Source: Scytalidium lignicola (Eukaryota; Ascomycota; Leotiomycetes). Taken from it: a stretch of 64,000 bases of DNA. The position numbers were made by a program, and so were the translations under genes. The stretch spans positions 248,001 through 312,000 of the forward strand of contig NCSJ02000002.1 in the NCBI GenBank assembly GCA_002812745.2, read 5' to 3'. Below the pieces are notes generated by a model. The model did no database searches and had not been told where the DNA came from. It was given only the letters and a program-made list of their open reading frames with translations. How positions within the stretch are numbered: position 1 is the stretch's first letter; every line of letters begins with the position of its first letter. Below, one piece after another: positions 50,639 through 62,348 of this stretch.

Positions 50639-52151
50639 ATGTTGTCCAAAAACATCCTCCTTCTCTCATCTCTCCTCGGCCTCACGGCTGCCCAAACCGA
50701 AACAGTCTTGGGTCTCTACGTCTTCCACAGACACGGTGACCGTACTTCCAAATCTTGGCCTCCGACAACCCTCACTGATCTGGGATACGCCCAAGTCTCT
50801 GGTTCGGGAAGCTACTACAACAGCAGGTATATCAGTGACAATGCAACAACACAGATCCATGGCATCAGTGCCAACCTGGTCAAGAACTCCCAGTTGAACA
50901 TTCAAGCACCCGTCGACCCTGTCTTGCAGAGCTCTGCCATGGGATTTCTCCAGGGTCTCTATCCTCCAGTGGGCAGCACCTTAGGTTCCCAGACCCTGGC
51001 CAACGGCACCACGGTTGAGGCTCCTCTCAATGGCTTCCAGCTCATTCCTGTCAACCAGGTCAGCTCTGTTGCAAATACGGGCAACTCCGAGAATACTCTT
51101 TGGCTGCAGGGCTCCAGTGGATGTGGCAACGCCATTATCAGCTCTAACAACTACTTCATCTCCGATGAGTACACGACAATGCTTAACAAGACGAACGACT
51201 TCTACCACAATATTCTTCCAGTCGTCAACACTACTTTCTCTGCTACTGCGGATACCTTCAAGAATGCTTATGCCAGTAAGTCCTTCCTACTTTAACGGAT
51301 CATTAGGAGCATGGTGACTAATTTCTTATTTAGTCTATGACTACGTCCACGTCTCTAGCATCCATAATAGCAGTATCCCATCTGGCCAGCTCCTTACTTC
51401 AGATATCCAGTTCCAGCTGCGAACACTAGCGGACAACCATGAGTTTAACCTGGCCTACAATTCCACTGAGCAAATTCGTGCCATCGCTGGTGCTACTCTT
51501 GCTGCTCAGGTCGTTCAGCAACTCAACAACACCATCACAGGCAAAGGAGCACAGCCAGTTGGAATCCAATTCGGTGCCTATGCTTCATTCCTCTCCTTCT
51601 TCGGCTTGGCTCAGTTGCCAGCAGTCTCTGACAACTTCACCGGAGTGGTCGACTATGCTTCTGGCATGATCTTTGAGCTTGTCACTAATGCCAGTGTCAG
51701 CGATGGTTATCCAGCTCCGGAGGACATTTCTGTTCGGTTCCTTTTCCATAACGGTACCGCTTCTGAGAATCCAGTGAGCACCTATCCTCTTTTCGGCCAA
51801 CAAGAGACTGTCCTCTCATGGCCCACGTTCGTGACTCAAATGAACAAGTTTGCCATTGGCGACCAAGCCAGCTGGTGCTCTGCTTGCGGTAATACTACTG
51901 GTGTTTGTGCTGCTTCCTCTACTTCTACCTCCTCATCCTCCAGTCCTAGCCCCTCTACCGGGTCACACTCCAGCGGAATGTCTAGAGCTGTCGCCGGTGT
52001 TATCGGCGCCATGGTTACCTTGGCAGTCATTCTCGGAATTGAAGCTCTCGTCATGCTTGCGGGCGGACTGAGATTAGTTAGCAAGAAGAGGCTAGCGACT
52101 GCAGTGCCACCTAGCAACGGTTCTCAAGCCTCCGAAGCTGCCAAAGCCTAA
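50639..52151 (+). CDS. Histidine-acid-phosphatase-like secreted protein with C-terminal membrane span, 484 aa
   Basis: Exons are 50639..51275 and 51334..52151. Signal peptide at residues 1 to about 18 (MLSKNILLLSSLLGLTAA). Catalytic histidine motif RHGDRT at about residues 31-36, as in branch-2 histidine phosphatases. Many N-glycosylation sequons (NAT, NGT, NTT, NKT, NNT, NFT, NAS). Two cysteine-containing stretches (SSGCGN and WCSACGNTTGVC) probably pair. A Ser-rich linker precedes a hydrophobic membrane helix (VAGVIGAMVTLAVILGIEALVML) and a short basic tail. The second motif that normally supplies the HD/HE acid is not found; the equivalent region reads FGAYASFLSFFGLAQLP. So the fold and nucleophile are present but activity is doubtful. 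Probably cell-surface. Confidence 0.85.
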
Positions 52152-53302
52152 ATCGTCCCTCTTACATGTATATGCGGTGGATGGATAGGCTTGTGATGCA
52201 TAATGGGATAACGGATGAACGATGAATATCTATCTGTACAGGGGGGTAGGATAAGAAGTATATTTTAATTGTCGATTCAATGGTAGTGAGTAAAAGCATG
52301 AAGATACTTAATAAATGAGATCACATTTCGAGCGAGATTGCAACATTACAATAGGTGAAAATGATAATGTTGTGCAACCTTGACTATATTTCCTCCATAT
52401 TAGAATTATGCTCGGGGTTACCCATATTACCCCAGATATTACGCCACACCAGTGCAATTGACAAATTATATCCAACAGAGTATCAAGCGGCTTCTACAGA
52501 CCTCGGTAAATCCGTTTTCTTTCGCACGTCTCTGGAATCGGATGAATTAGTCCAATGATGAGGAAAAGAATACGAACGGACCATCAAAAGGTCAGCTACT
52601 TCAGCCGCTTTTGCTTTTTTGGCCTCCCTGCTAAATCAAAGTTTTCCCTGTTATTTTTTCAATATATGCAGATGAAGGATTTTTTTAACCTTTTTTTTTT
52701 TTTTTGCATGTAGCTTTGATAGGATTGAATGGGTATTGGACAATGCACTTGATGATTTTGCTTTTTTGCTTTTTGCTTTTTGCTTTTTTTCTTGTTGTTA
52801 TTTTTATCCTTTTTCTTGGGTTTTGCTTTTTTGAGATTTACTCGGTTGGTCTTCCCCAGGTCCCTTATTTTTTCCCGTCCCTCCTCCTTGTCTATCTGGG
52901 GTTCTGAAGGGCTTATTAAATAAAATCTTATTCCTAGTCGCAGAATTAATACTACAGTACTTACTACAGTACTTACTACTTACTGCACGAAAGAAGTTTA
53001 ATCCTTCCTCAGCTTGAAATTAGCACGNAAAAAATAACCGTTTGCTTCCACAACAAGCCCCCGCTCAAGAGTGGTGGATCGCTTGGATCGTTGTCAGCCC
53101 GGAAGGCAAGTGCGCGTCTAAAACGGTGCGATAAACGATTAATAAAGCACGAGGTTGCAGTCGCTCCCACACCCTGATCAACCTTCCCCTTTCCCCTTTC
53201 CCACATCCACGTCGTAAGCCTTTTTAGCCTTCTCACCGCCCGCCCTCAATGCCTCAATAGTCGCGTTCCCTGAGACTTTCCTCGTCATCTCAGAGGCTTA
53301 CA
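52152..53302. other. Intergenic with T-rich low-complexity tract
   Basis: 1.15 kb. T runs at about 52690-52705 and repeated TTTTTGC units at about 52755-52830. A GTAC-containing repeat (CTACAGTACTTA repeated) at 52951-52980. N at 53028 before an A run. Likely promoter of the zinc-cluster gene. Confidence 0.55.
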
Positions 53303-55912
53303 ATGACCTCTCCGACTAGCTACCAAGACGACTCATGGGCCCTCTACGACCCTGAATTCCTCCCTGGAATCGGATCGGCCCCGAATCCTGGGCTGGATGC
53401 GGCTTCATCCGCAACAGGTTCCTGGCGCACGTATGCTGCCCCGACAGCAGCCACCAACGCCGCGCCGCAGTATCTTCAATCATACTATGAAGGAGTAGCC
53501 AGTGTCGATGCCTATCAGATTCAGAATGCCGATCAGTATCTGCAGAATGAGCATCAATATCAGCACCAGCATCAGCAGCATCAGTCTCATTATAACAACT
53601 TTCAAATCCGAGGTCAACATGGTGTGCCTTTCCCGATAGAGCGTTCAGAAGGTCATGGACCGGTGGATATCTCCGGCTTCTCCAATAATGAGCTGCTCAA
53701 TGGTTTCTTCCCAGAGACTAATCGAATAGCCGATGGATCCCAACAGCTGTTGATGCCTACAACGGCTCTTCCAATCCGTAACTATCCATACTCGGCTGAG
53801 TTTCAGTACCCACCGCAGCAGCAGCAACAACAACAACAGCAGCGCTATGAGCATGAGAATGCAAACACATTTTATAATGCTCATCCCTCTCATCCTCCAC
53901 CAACCTTCCAGCAGAGCACAGATTCAAATACCGATCGATTGCTTTATGACGGAAGAGCTGCTGTTGACCGAGGACCCAGTTTTGTCTCGTCACCATTGAC
54001 CCCTGAAACTTCCAGCAGTGATCCTGATACTCCTCCAGCTCAATGGGTGTACTACGCCAATCAGTTTACAGGCCCAGCTCTACCAGCTTACCAAGATGGC
54101 CAGTCATCGTTACAGCAGACCCAGTATCAGACAGAACCCCCTCAGGGATTTCGGGTCGCTTATTCGGAGATGTCAGCATCTATGGGCCCTAGAAATCCTC
54201 CGTTATATAGCAATAGCAACACGTACCAGATCTATCCGCAACAGACGACTGGAAGAATCGGTTCAACTAGCACATCGAATTCTAGAGTTCTTTCTCCGCC
54301 GCAATCTGCTTATCAAACGAACTTCAAATGGGTACAAGAAGACGTGACTTCAAAACATTCTCATATTATTCCTTCACAGCCCCCCACCTATCATCAGAAT
54401 TCGCAGTCATTGAGTAAGAGTGCGAACCCTAGTAGGCGTGCCAAGACACATCCTTCGCATGAACATGGACATGGAAATGGTCACCCACACGAGCACTCAC
54501 ATCATGTACATCAGCCCACTGGCCAGTGGATGGTTGTGAATGCTAATCCGAGAGGGCCCACGACCGTCCTTCCAAACCAGCCAATGTACCAGCAAGATGC
54601 TCAGTTCTGGAACCCTGACCCAAATCTTGCAACCACAAAAGTAACTCCTCCACAATCACCACCTCACGCACATTCTCAGGCTCCGCTTGACCAACCTCAG
54701 GCACCAGATGGAAGTGCGAATTTGAAAGCTGTTACTCGTCGTCCTAAGAGGCGAACTGGTCCTTTGAGCAGAGCCGCACGGGATAAGGCGGATTTTCTCA
54801 GACTCTTAGGAGCGTGTTGGAGGTGTAGGCGGTATAGGAAATCGGTATTAATCAAGACACCAACTACGCTACGTCATATTGCTAACACCGCTTTTAGTGT
54901 AATGATGCTGAGGTATGTGATACGTGCCTCACGACAACAGAATTTCGTCTGTGGCCCCCTGAATTGGCTTGCCGACGTGGGCAATTGGAGGATTTAGCGG
55001 AACCATTGATGCCGAGTATGGGTTCCCAACATGTAGTTGAAGGGTTCAAACTGACGAGAAATAGAACATGCCGAATTAGCTTTCAGCCACCTTGACATGT
55101 CATTCGAGAAAAAGCCGAACTGGAGAATAGTCCGGTTCAATGTTCCTAATCACGACTTCACGGAGGGTGACAAGTATCAAAAGATGTTATGGATGACGAT
55201 GGGCACGCGTCTCTTTGGGGACGAATTCATCGAACTCTTCGACATCGTCGTCCAGTATCAAAAGTCGTTTAAGAGCGTCCTCATTGACGCCGCATGTGGC
55301 CACCTTATGGCAGCGTGTAGCTTCTATCATGCTTTCATTACAACTGATACCTGGTTTCCTGACCCTGACTTTGCTCAAATCCTCAAAGATTTCCGCGCCC
55401 ATTCTAATGTCCTCTGGAAAACTTACCTTCGCTCCGCCCTCTCCGGCCGTCGAACTGATTGGTTCCCCCTTTTCTTAAGCTCGATCCTAACTCTCTTCTC
55501 CGTGGTGATCTGCACTGATGCCGCAAACGCTATGCCAATCTCTCTCCGTGATGAACTCTGGGATGACCTTACTGGCTCCATCATGGGACTCCGATCCGGC
55601 ATCTACATTGTCTCTCTAAACCTCCTGCATATTCTCACTAAGGGTATAAAGCCATGGAAATTACCTGTCTGGACCATCGAAGAGATCGAGCAGCCCGATG
55701 GCACTTTTATCCTCAAGAGAAATGAGGAGGGTATGAAGTTGCTTAATCAAGACGAGGCGGCCTTTGATTGCGTCATGGCCTTCCGTAAGTGGTTGGATAA
55801 GTACGAAGAGGCTATTATACATGATGGCAAGATATGGTTTAGTGTTAAGCCGTTTACGAAGGAGACGTTAAGACCTCTTGGGGTCTTATCCAAGATCTTG
55901 GATTTGAACTGA
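53303..55912 (+). CDS. Gln/His-rich protein with variant Zn2Cys6 cluster, 835 aa
   Basis: Exons are 53303..54844, 54898..55015 and 55065..55912. The first 480 residues are Gln-, His-, Ser- and Pro-rich, with a poly-Gln run at about 53815-53840 (QQQQQQQQQ). A basic stretch (RRPKRRTGPLSRAARDKA) leads into a cysteine cluster C505-WR-C508-X6-C515-X5-C-X2-C-X14-C, a Zn2Cys6-like module whose last loop is wider than usual. The second exon, 118 nt, carries most of this cluster. The third exon encodes about 280 residues (start KHAELAFSHL, then WRIVRFNVPN) resembling the C-terminal helical region of similar fungal proteins; I do not recognise a named domain. Likely a nuclear regulator; target unknown. 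All three splice joins keep frame, and the 49-bp second intron has a CTGAC branch site. Confidence 0.75.
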
Positions 55913-57077
55913 AGATGATCTCTTCGTGTGCAAGATCACTACGCACATTTTCAAAGATAGAAAGAACATGATCATATGAGAGTGTTGACAGAGCTCTACT
56001 CGGTCTGTCAGAACTTGACTCTGTTCTTTAGACCTTGTAGGATATAGCTCAGCTTATCTCATGCTGTAGCTGAATATGAGGGCCTCGAGTCGTTGAACAC
56101 GATGCTGAGACAATTCACCTCAGATCTCAAATGTGGGATTATGTCCGGCTATGCTCTGCTTCTCAGTTCATCTACTTTGCCATCTAAACCATAACCTCTT
56201 GACTGAGGTATCTGCTCCAGATAATGAGATGGTTCACTTCAGTTTACTCAAAGGTCATGAGACATGATTGTAGTATGTTGGCCTAGCACGTCAACCTCAA
56301 CATTACGTCTGAGCAATGAAAACAGCTCTTTCAGAGTACTTTCTACATTTCTGTCCGTCTACTTGGATTTATCTTTGTGCTCCTAGCTGAAATGCAGGAG
56401 GTAGATATTTTCCATGTGATATTGTTACGGTGTCACAGGCCCGTACTAAACTCGGTGTTCGCAATGGCGTATATGGGACTCGGAAGACAGGATGACGCTG
56501 GAGTTATTTTGAGAAATTTCAGGTTCAAAATGTACATCTAGGTCCTGGAATCACTGTGATTTATGTCGTTGGTATGGAAGGATGTGTATTTCGGTTTCCT
56601 CATCTGGGTCCTAAGCTTACATACTGTAGATATTTGTATGAATGATTATGATATATACTGCAGCCCGTCTACTACTGTATTTTATAGTCCACCTGATTAG
56701 AAATAAAGTAGCAGTATTACGACTGTTCCATGTCTTGCCACCAATTCTAATCAAACTCTCCCATGACGAGGCTTAACTCCGGCAGCCGTACAATTATGCT
56801 GACCCACTATTCGCATGAGGACATGACATCTCTGATACGCCAAGCCATACATATTCTAGCAAACTCTAGAAACAACGTCACGTACCACAATGATTACTAT
56901 ATCAGTCAAAAATCGGGAGATCCGTCAAAGTCCAGGAAACAGTTTATCAAATCCTTCCGAGGCCTCGAGTGTCAGACGCCACACACACCCCTTCCCCCCA
57001 ATCAACATTTGACCAAATAGGGAAATGCCCGGATTATCGTACATCCGATGCAGAGAGTTTGTAAGTACGGATGTCGC
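55913..57077. other. Intergenic before transposon
   Basis: 1.2 kb of AT-rich 3' flank. A short frame at 56763-57020 has no domain. The transposon left end begins at 57078. Confidence 0.5.
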
Positions 57078-57093
57078 CTGCAAAAGTAATGTC
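57078..57093 (+). repeat. Left terminal inverted repeat
   Basis: CTGCAAAAGTAATGTC, matching the right end in reverse complement with no mismatch over 16 bp. Confidence 0.9.
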
Positions 57094-57229
57094 CCACGCT
57101 AAAAACGCCACAATTGCAGGGATTACATAATCAATTCTACCCCACTTGCCAACGCATACAACTGTCAGTATATGACACCGCTTTTTGTACTCAACTTTGC
57201 TTGAATTCTTGTTTTTGATCAATTATACC

Positions 57230-58606
57230 ATGGTATATACTGATATTGCTACTCGTGCTTTAGTTGTTACACTCAAATCACCACTTGGAGGGCTGTCTAC
57301 AGTTGAAATTGCTGAAAAAACTGGTGTGAACCCTCGAACAATCAATTGTATATATGCTAAAGCGATTGAACGTGGATTTGAACCAAATCAACTTCCATTA
57401 GTGATTAAAGATGAGTATTTGGAAGATGCTCTACATTCTGGAAGACCTACCAAACAGACTCCTGAATTATTAGATAAAATTCAGTCTAAAGTGTGCTTTG
57501 ATTGATATGGAAGGGAAAAGTCATGTGTTGATATTGCTGAAAAACTTTAACAAGATAGAATAGATATTTCTGCAGCAACAGTATAAAGAACACTTAGAAA
57601 GGCAGGTTATAGGAAGACTAAACCTACTAGAAAGCCTAGGTTAACTAAGAAGATGATGAAGGAAAGATTAAAGTGATGTCTTGACTATAAAGATTGGACT
57701 TTAGAAGATTAGAAGAATGTTATCTAGTCTGATGAAATATTAGTAGTTCTCCTCCACCGTAGAGGAGGTTATAAGGTTTGGAGGAAAGCTGATGAAGTGC
57801 TTGTACACAGTTACATTAGAGAAAGATAAAAAGGTTATTCTGAATTCATGTTTTAGGGTTGTTTTTCATATGACAAAAAAGGCCCTTGCCATTACTAGAA
57901 GCTTGAAACCAAAGAGAAGAAAGCTCAATCAGAGAAAGTACTTAAACAACTCAATGAAGTTCTTGAACCAATTATACAAGCTCAATAAGAGTTGAACACT
58001 GCTATAACAAGATTAAGATTAAGGAATAAAGGTGGAAGGAAGCCTCAATGGCATTAAAATCACAAAAATGGGAAATTGACACATGATAACAACAAAGGAA
58101 AAATTGATTAGTATTGATATCAAACTCAAGTTATACTTTCAAAGCTTATTCCTTTTGCTTAAGAATGCAAAAAAGATAGGCTAGGAACCTTGGTTCAAGA
58201 AGATAAAGCACCATCACACAATTTCCATAATCAACAACGTGTATATAACCTTTATCAAATTCAACGTCTATTTTGGTGTGGCAATTCCCCAGACTTGAAT
58301 ATGATAGAGCCTTGTTGGTTTTGGATGAAATGCAGAATCACTGTTAAAGGAGCTCCTAAAAGTAGAGTCATAGCAATTCAAGCTTGGGAAAAGTGTTGGA
58401 AAGACCTTTCTCAATTGCAAATTCAAGCTTGGATTGAACGTATTCCTTTCCATATTCAGGAGGTTATTAGACTTGAAGGTGGGAATGATTATAAGGAAGG
58501 AAGACCACAGCAATTCAAAAAAGGGGCAAAACAGGATACTCAGCAAAATGCAGGAGAGAGGCAAGAAGAGATTAGACTTATTGTAGTTTCTATGGGAGTT
58601 GGCTAG
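57230..58606 (+). pseudogene. Tc1/mariner DDE transposase, 14 in-frame stops, no frameshift
   Basis: A single reading frame of 459 codons runs from ATG 57230 to the stop before 58607. I count 14 internal stops (6 TAA, 5 TAG, 3 TGA) and no frameshift. The N-terminus has a helix-turn-helix (STVEIAEKTGVNPRTI). The catalytic acids are visible: Asp in *SDE (the preceding stop replaces a likely Trp), Asp in VQEDKAPSH, and Glu in NMIEPCW. A GGYKVWRK motif lies between the first two. All stops can be explained by C-to-T or G-to-A transitions (CAA, CAG, TGG or CGA becoming a stop), as made by fungal repeat-induced point mutation. The copy cannot make transposase. Confidence 0.88.
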
Positions 58607-58691
58607 AATTGACTGTTTTTGCATTGAGAATTTGGCACCCTGGTCACGTGACATGGGTCCCCTGTCTAGTGGATTTTTTAGCGCCGCGCTA

Positions 58692-58707
58692 GACATTACT
58701 TTTGCAG
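58692..58707 (-). repeat. Right terminal inverted repeat
   Basis: GACATTACTTTTGCAG, the exact reverse complement of 57078-57093. Confidence 0.9.
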
Positions 58708-59640
58708 TCTTCCTCCGTAGCTCTCTCGAGAAACGGGTTGTCGACCATTGGCTGGGTAAACGAAAAAAGGCTGCCTCTCACGGGCCAACCAAACGCCGCG
58801 TGTCGTTGCATCGGGTGTAAGTGGCTCCGAATCTTTCGCCTGAAAGGGGAGGCGGAGGTTCCAGAGTGGAAGGGCGGATGGAAGGCGTGGAAGGCAGAGG
58901 GAAGGAACGACCGGAGCGAAGAGCGTGTTTGATAAGTATATTATCAGTTTCTACAATATGGGTGGTGCTTTATTTATTTTAAATCTTGTTAAATATTATA
59001 ATAAAATTCTAGAAAAGAAGAAAGTTTTTTACTCACATGATCGGACATATTACGTTGCCCCCCAGAGATTTTTTCTTTCTTTTCAGAGGTACGTACTTGT
59101 ACCTTGGAAAACGCGGATTTTTTTGAAGATTCCACCAGCATCCATCCATTTCTTAGCGTCTCCTTCCGCCGATACATTGAATTTGGTCAGCCTCACCAAC
59201 TCTTGCTTCAAAAAGCCATCGCAGCGACCTCGTCCTTTCTTCGATAGCTAGAAATATCAAATTACTTTACCTCTTTAATATTTTCCGGGTCGCGACCCAG
59301 AATTCCTTCGTCGCAAACTAGAAATCTGTTCTTTATCGTCTTTCTGTACAAAGACCTTTTCTTTGCACACACACCCGAGGTTTCGACCTTGTGATTGTAA
59401 GTTGCCCACTCTAGCCCTCCGTGCCTAGAATTCCCCTGCAGGGCCACTGGCAGAGTAGCTAGGCAGTCAATAGATATCTGACAACTAATGCTTCATAGGT
59501 ATTTGATACCCTTCCGTATTTAACAAACGCTTTCTTTCTTCGCAACACCCTTCGATTCAAGAAAGACTCGAAAATTCGAAACCCTTAACCCTTATCGGAA
59601 TCCGCGTACCCCTCGCTTCTTCCCCAATTAGGCCGTAAAA
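58708..59640. promoter_or_regulatory. Upstream region of Hsp40 gene with heat-shock-element-like inverted repeats
   Basis: Right flank of the transposon followed by a pyrimidine-rich promoter/leader. At 59551-59580 the series TTCGATTCAAGAA then CGAAAATTCGAAA contains alternating NTTCN/NGAAN units (TTCAAGAA at 59556-59563), like a heat-shock element. It lies 60-90 bp before the ATG, so it might fall inside the leader instead. Confidence 0.4.
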
Positions 59641-60950
59641 ATGGTTAAAGATACCAAGTTCTACGACCTGTTAGGCGTAGCACCCACTGCCACCGAGCAG
59701 GAACTCAAGAAGGCCTACAAGATTGGCGCTCTGAAGCATCATCCCGATAAGAACGCCCACAATCCTGATGCTGCCGAGAAATTCAAGGATTTATCACACG
59801 CATATGAAATTCTCTCCGATTCTCAGAAGCGTGCTATCTACGACCAATATGGCGAAGAGGGACTAGAAGGCGGTGCTGCCGCCGGCGGAATGAATGCTGA
59901 AGATCTGTTCTCGCAATTCTTCGGCGGATCTGCATTTGGTGGCGGTGGACTTGGCGGTATGTTCGGCGGTGGCATGCAACAACGAGGACCACCAAAGGCA
60001 CGCACAATTCATCATGTTCACAAGGTTTCGCTTGAGGATATATATAAAGGAAAGGTCTCTAAGCTTGCCCTCCAAAAGTCCATTATTTGCCCCAAGTGTG
60101 ATGGAAGAGGTGGAAAAGAAGGTGCAGTTAAGAAGTGCGCGGGCTGTGATGGCCACGGTATGAAGACTATGATGCGCCAGATGGGTCCTATGATTCAACG
60201 ATTCCAGACTGTCTGCCCTGACTGCAACGGTGAGGGCGAAATCATCCGCGAGAAGGATAGGTGCAAGGCCTGCAATGGTAAGAAGACCACAGTTGAGAGG
60301 AAGGTGCTTCACGTCCACGTCGACCGTGGTGTACGAAGTGGACACAAGATTGAATTCAGAGGCGAGGGAGATCAGACTCCCGGTGTTCAACCCGGTGATG
60401 TCGTGTTCGAAATTGAACAAAAACCGCATGCTAGATTCCAGCGAAAAGATGACGACCTGTTCTATCACGCCGAAATCGATCTTGTTACCGCTCTAGCGGG
60501 TGGTATTGTCTACATTGAGCATCTGGATGACCGATGGCTTGCTGTTGACATCCTTCCCGGCGAGGTTATCAGTCCAGGTAAGAAAAGTCTAATTCCCTTT
60601 ATATATTTTGTTCCTCACTAACAATTTCCACAGGCTCGGTAAAGATGGTCCGTGGACAGGGCATGCCTTCCTACCGCCATCACGACCTCGGGAATATGTA
60701 CGTCCAGTTCGACGTTAAATTCCCAGAGAAGAATTGGACCATCGACGAGGCTGTATTCGATGCTATCAAGGCTATTTTGCCACACACTCTTCCCGAGATT
60801 CAGCCACCTCCAGAAATGGTGACAGAAGCTGTCGACTTGGAGGATATCGATCCTAGCCAGCAAGCTAGAGCTCAAGGTAACGGTGCAATGGATGAAGATG
60901 ATGAAGAGATGCGGGGCGGTGGAGAGCGAGTCCAATGTGCCTCGCAATAA
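59641..60950 (+). CDS. ydj1: Class A Hsp40 co-chaperone (Ydj1/Mas5 type), farnesylated, 417 aa
   Basis: Exons are 59641..60577 and 60634..60950. J-domain with HPD (HHPDKN, about residue 34), stimulating Hsp70 ATPase. A Gly/Met-rich linker follows ([17 protein letters not shown]). Four CxxCxGxG-type zinc motifs: [24 protein letters not shown] and CKACNGKK. The substrate-binding C-terminal domains include [12 protein letters not shown]. The protein ends CASQ, a CaaX box for farnesylation that anchors Ydj1 to ER membranes. This combination identifies the cytosolic Ydj1 class and separates it from mitochondrial Mdj1. Acidic stretch (DEDDEE) before the CaaX box. Heat-shock-like elements lie just upstream. 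Confidence 0.97.
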
Positions 60951-62348
60951 GCGCAATGATGGTGGAAATAGGGGGATCTTAACTTTTTGACGTCTTTTTC
61001 CAGCAAAGTCGTCTTTCCGCATCCGTTTTATCTGGTGGGAAGGCGTAACGGGACGAAGGAGCTTATCCTTCGATGACTGATGTGCTAATGGCCTGATGAG
61101 TGATCAGTTCAAGATACCTCGAGCTTGAGATATGCATTGCCACAGGTTCTACATCGAGCTGGCTGACTCGGGTACAGCATTGTTTTGTTGCATTTTGCTT
61201 GCGTCTAGTTAGGCACTTTTTTTTCTGATGGCGTTTAGACGGGATAGATAGCATGGAAGTCAATGAAGTACTTTTTTATTTCCGAGATTGTGTTTCTCGA
61301 TAGTCGTATTGCTGTTTAACTTGGGGATGATCCGATTTCATGCCGTGACAAATGATTGTGCATGAACTTACCAGACACCCCGCAATACCTCTAATCGGCC
61401 AATACGAAAGTGTTGATTAGGTTTGGTCGGAAGATTCACTCCGTAGATTTACTCGATAAGCCGCTTGTTTCTCTAAACCATTAATTAACTAGCATCAAAA
61501 GCACCAACACAGGGCATTGTCTATGTGAATCTTATAAGTTTGAAGTGTTTCTCACTAATGTACGGCTTTCTAGGGTGATATTATCCCTTGTTTTAATTTT
61601 AAACTAAAGTGGTGATGCTTATCATCACGTGGTAATACAACAAGCCACTGAGAATCAGGCGAAGTTAGGGAGGGATATTAGAATACTCTCAGGTTCATAG
61701 AAACCGCTTTATTTTAAGGAGAGTGTCAGGTTTTAGCGGGAGTTAAATATTGAATTGAATTAAAGCGGACCTGTCATTGACAAGCTAACTCGAATGCATA
61801 TGATATAAGCAAGCAGAAATCGTGAAAGCTAGCAGTATCGTTATAACAAATCTTAAGTGAAGTCCCTTATAAGATCTTACAAAAGTAATAATTAGAACAC
61901 CCTGATTTGGTATCCTGTGCGTAGCGTATTCGTGGCCTTCACTACTTAATTTTAGCCATCGACGTATATGCGTTATATTATTGCCAATGATTTGCAACTA
62001 GGCCACTTGATTCAAGCTTAACGGTCTTTAAGTAGTCAAATGCTTGCCTGTCAAATCCATAACTTGGGCATAATCCCGCGCTTACTAAGATACGGTAGAT
62101 CCTACGACATTCCAACATAGAAAGCACATAAGCCCTTCGTTCCAACGCGCATTCTTTTGTCCTTCAACAAGCCAACAACAATAATTCATATAATCTGTTA
62201 AGGAGACAAAGACGAAGCTTAAAGGAACAATTATTTCCAATTGTATTGGACAGCGGCAACCAGCCGGGTTTGGACATTCCAAAGCCTCGAGGCTTCGAAG
62301 CATCGCTAGCGGCTGCCTGGGCCTTCAGTTTACGGACGTATCGTCAGG
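60951..62348. other. Intergenic between Hsp40 and Zn2Cys6 genes
   Basis: 1.4 kb. AT-rich; short frames on the minus strand (61063-61263, 61785-61997, 62085-62303) have no motif. I see no gene. Confidence 0.55.

Larger units (their letters stand above)
57078..58707 (+). mobile_element. Tc1/mariner element, inactivated, with 16-bp terminal inverted repeats
   Basis: About 1.63 kb. Left terminus 57078-57093 (CTGCAAAAGTAATGTC) is the exact reverse complement of 58692-58707. The similarity continues inward as GCTAAAAA after a short gap. I could not find an intact TA target-site duplication; flanks may have decayed. Between the ends lies one DDE-3-type transposase reading frame, in the + orientation, destroyed by stop codons only. 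Overall AT-rich compared with its neighbours. Single copy in this window. Confidence 0.88.
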
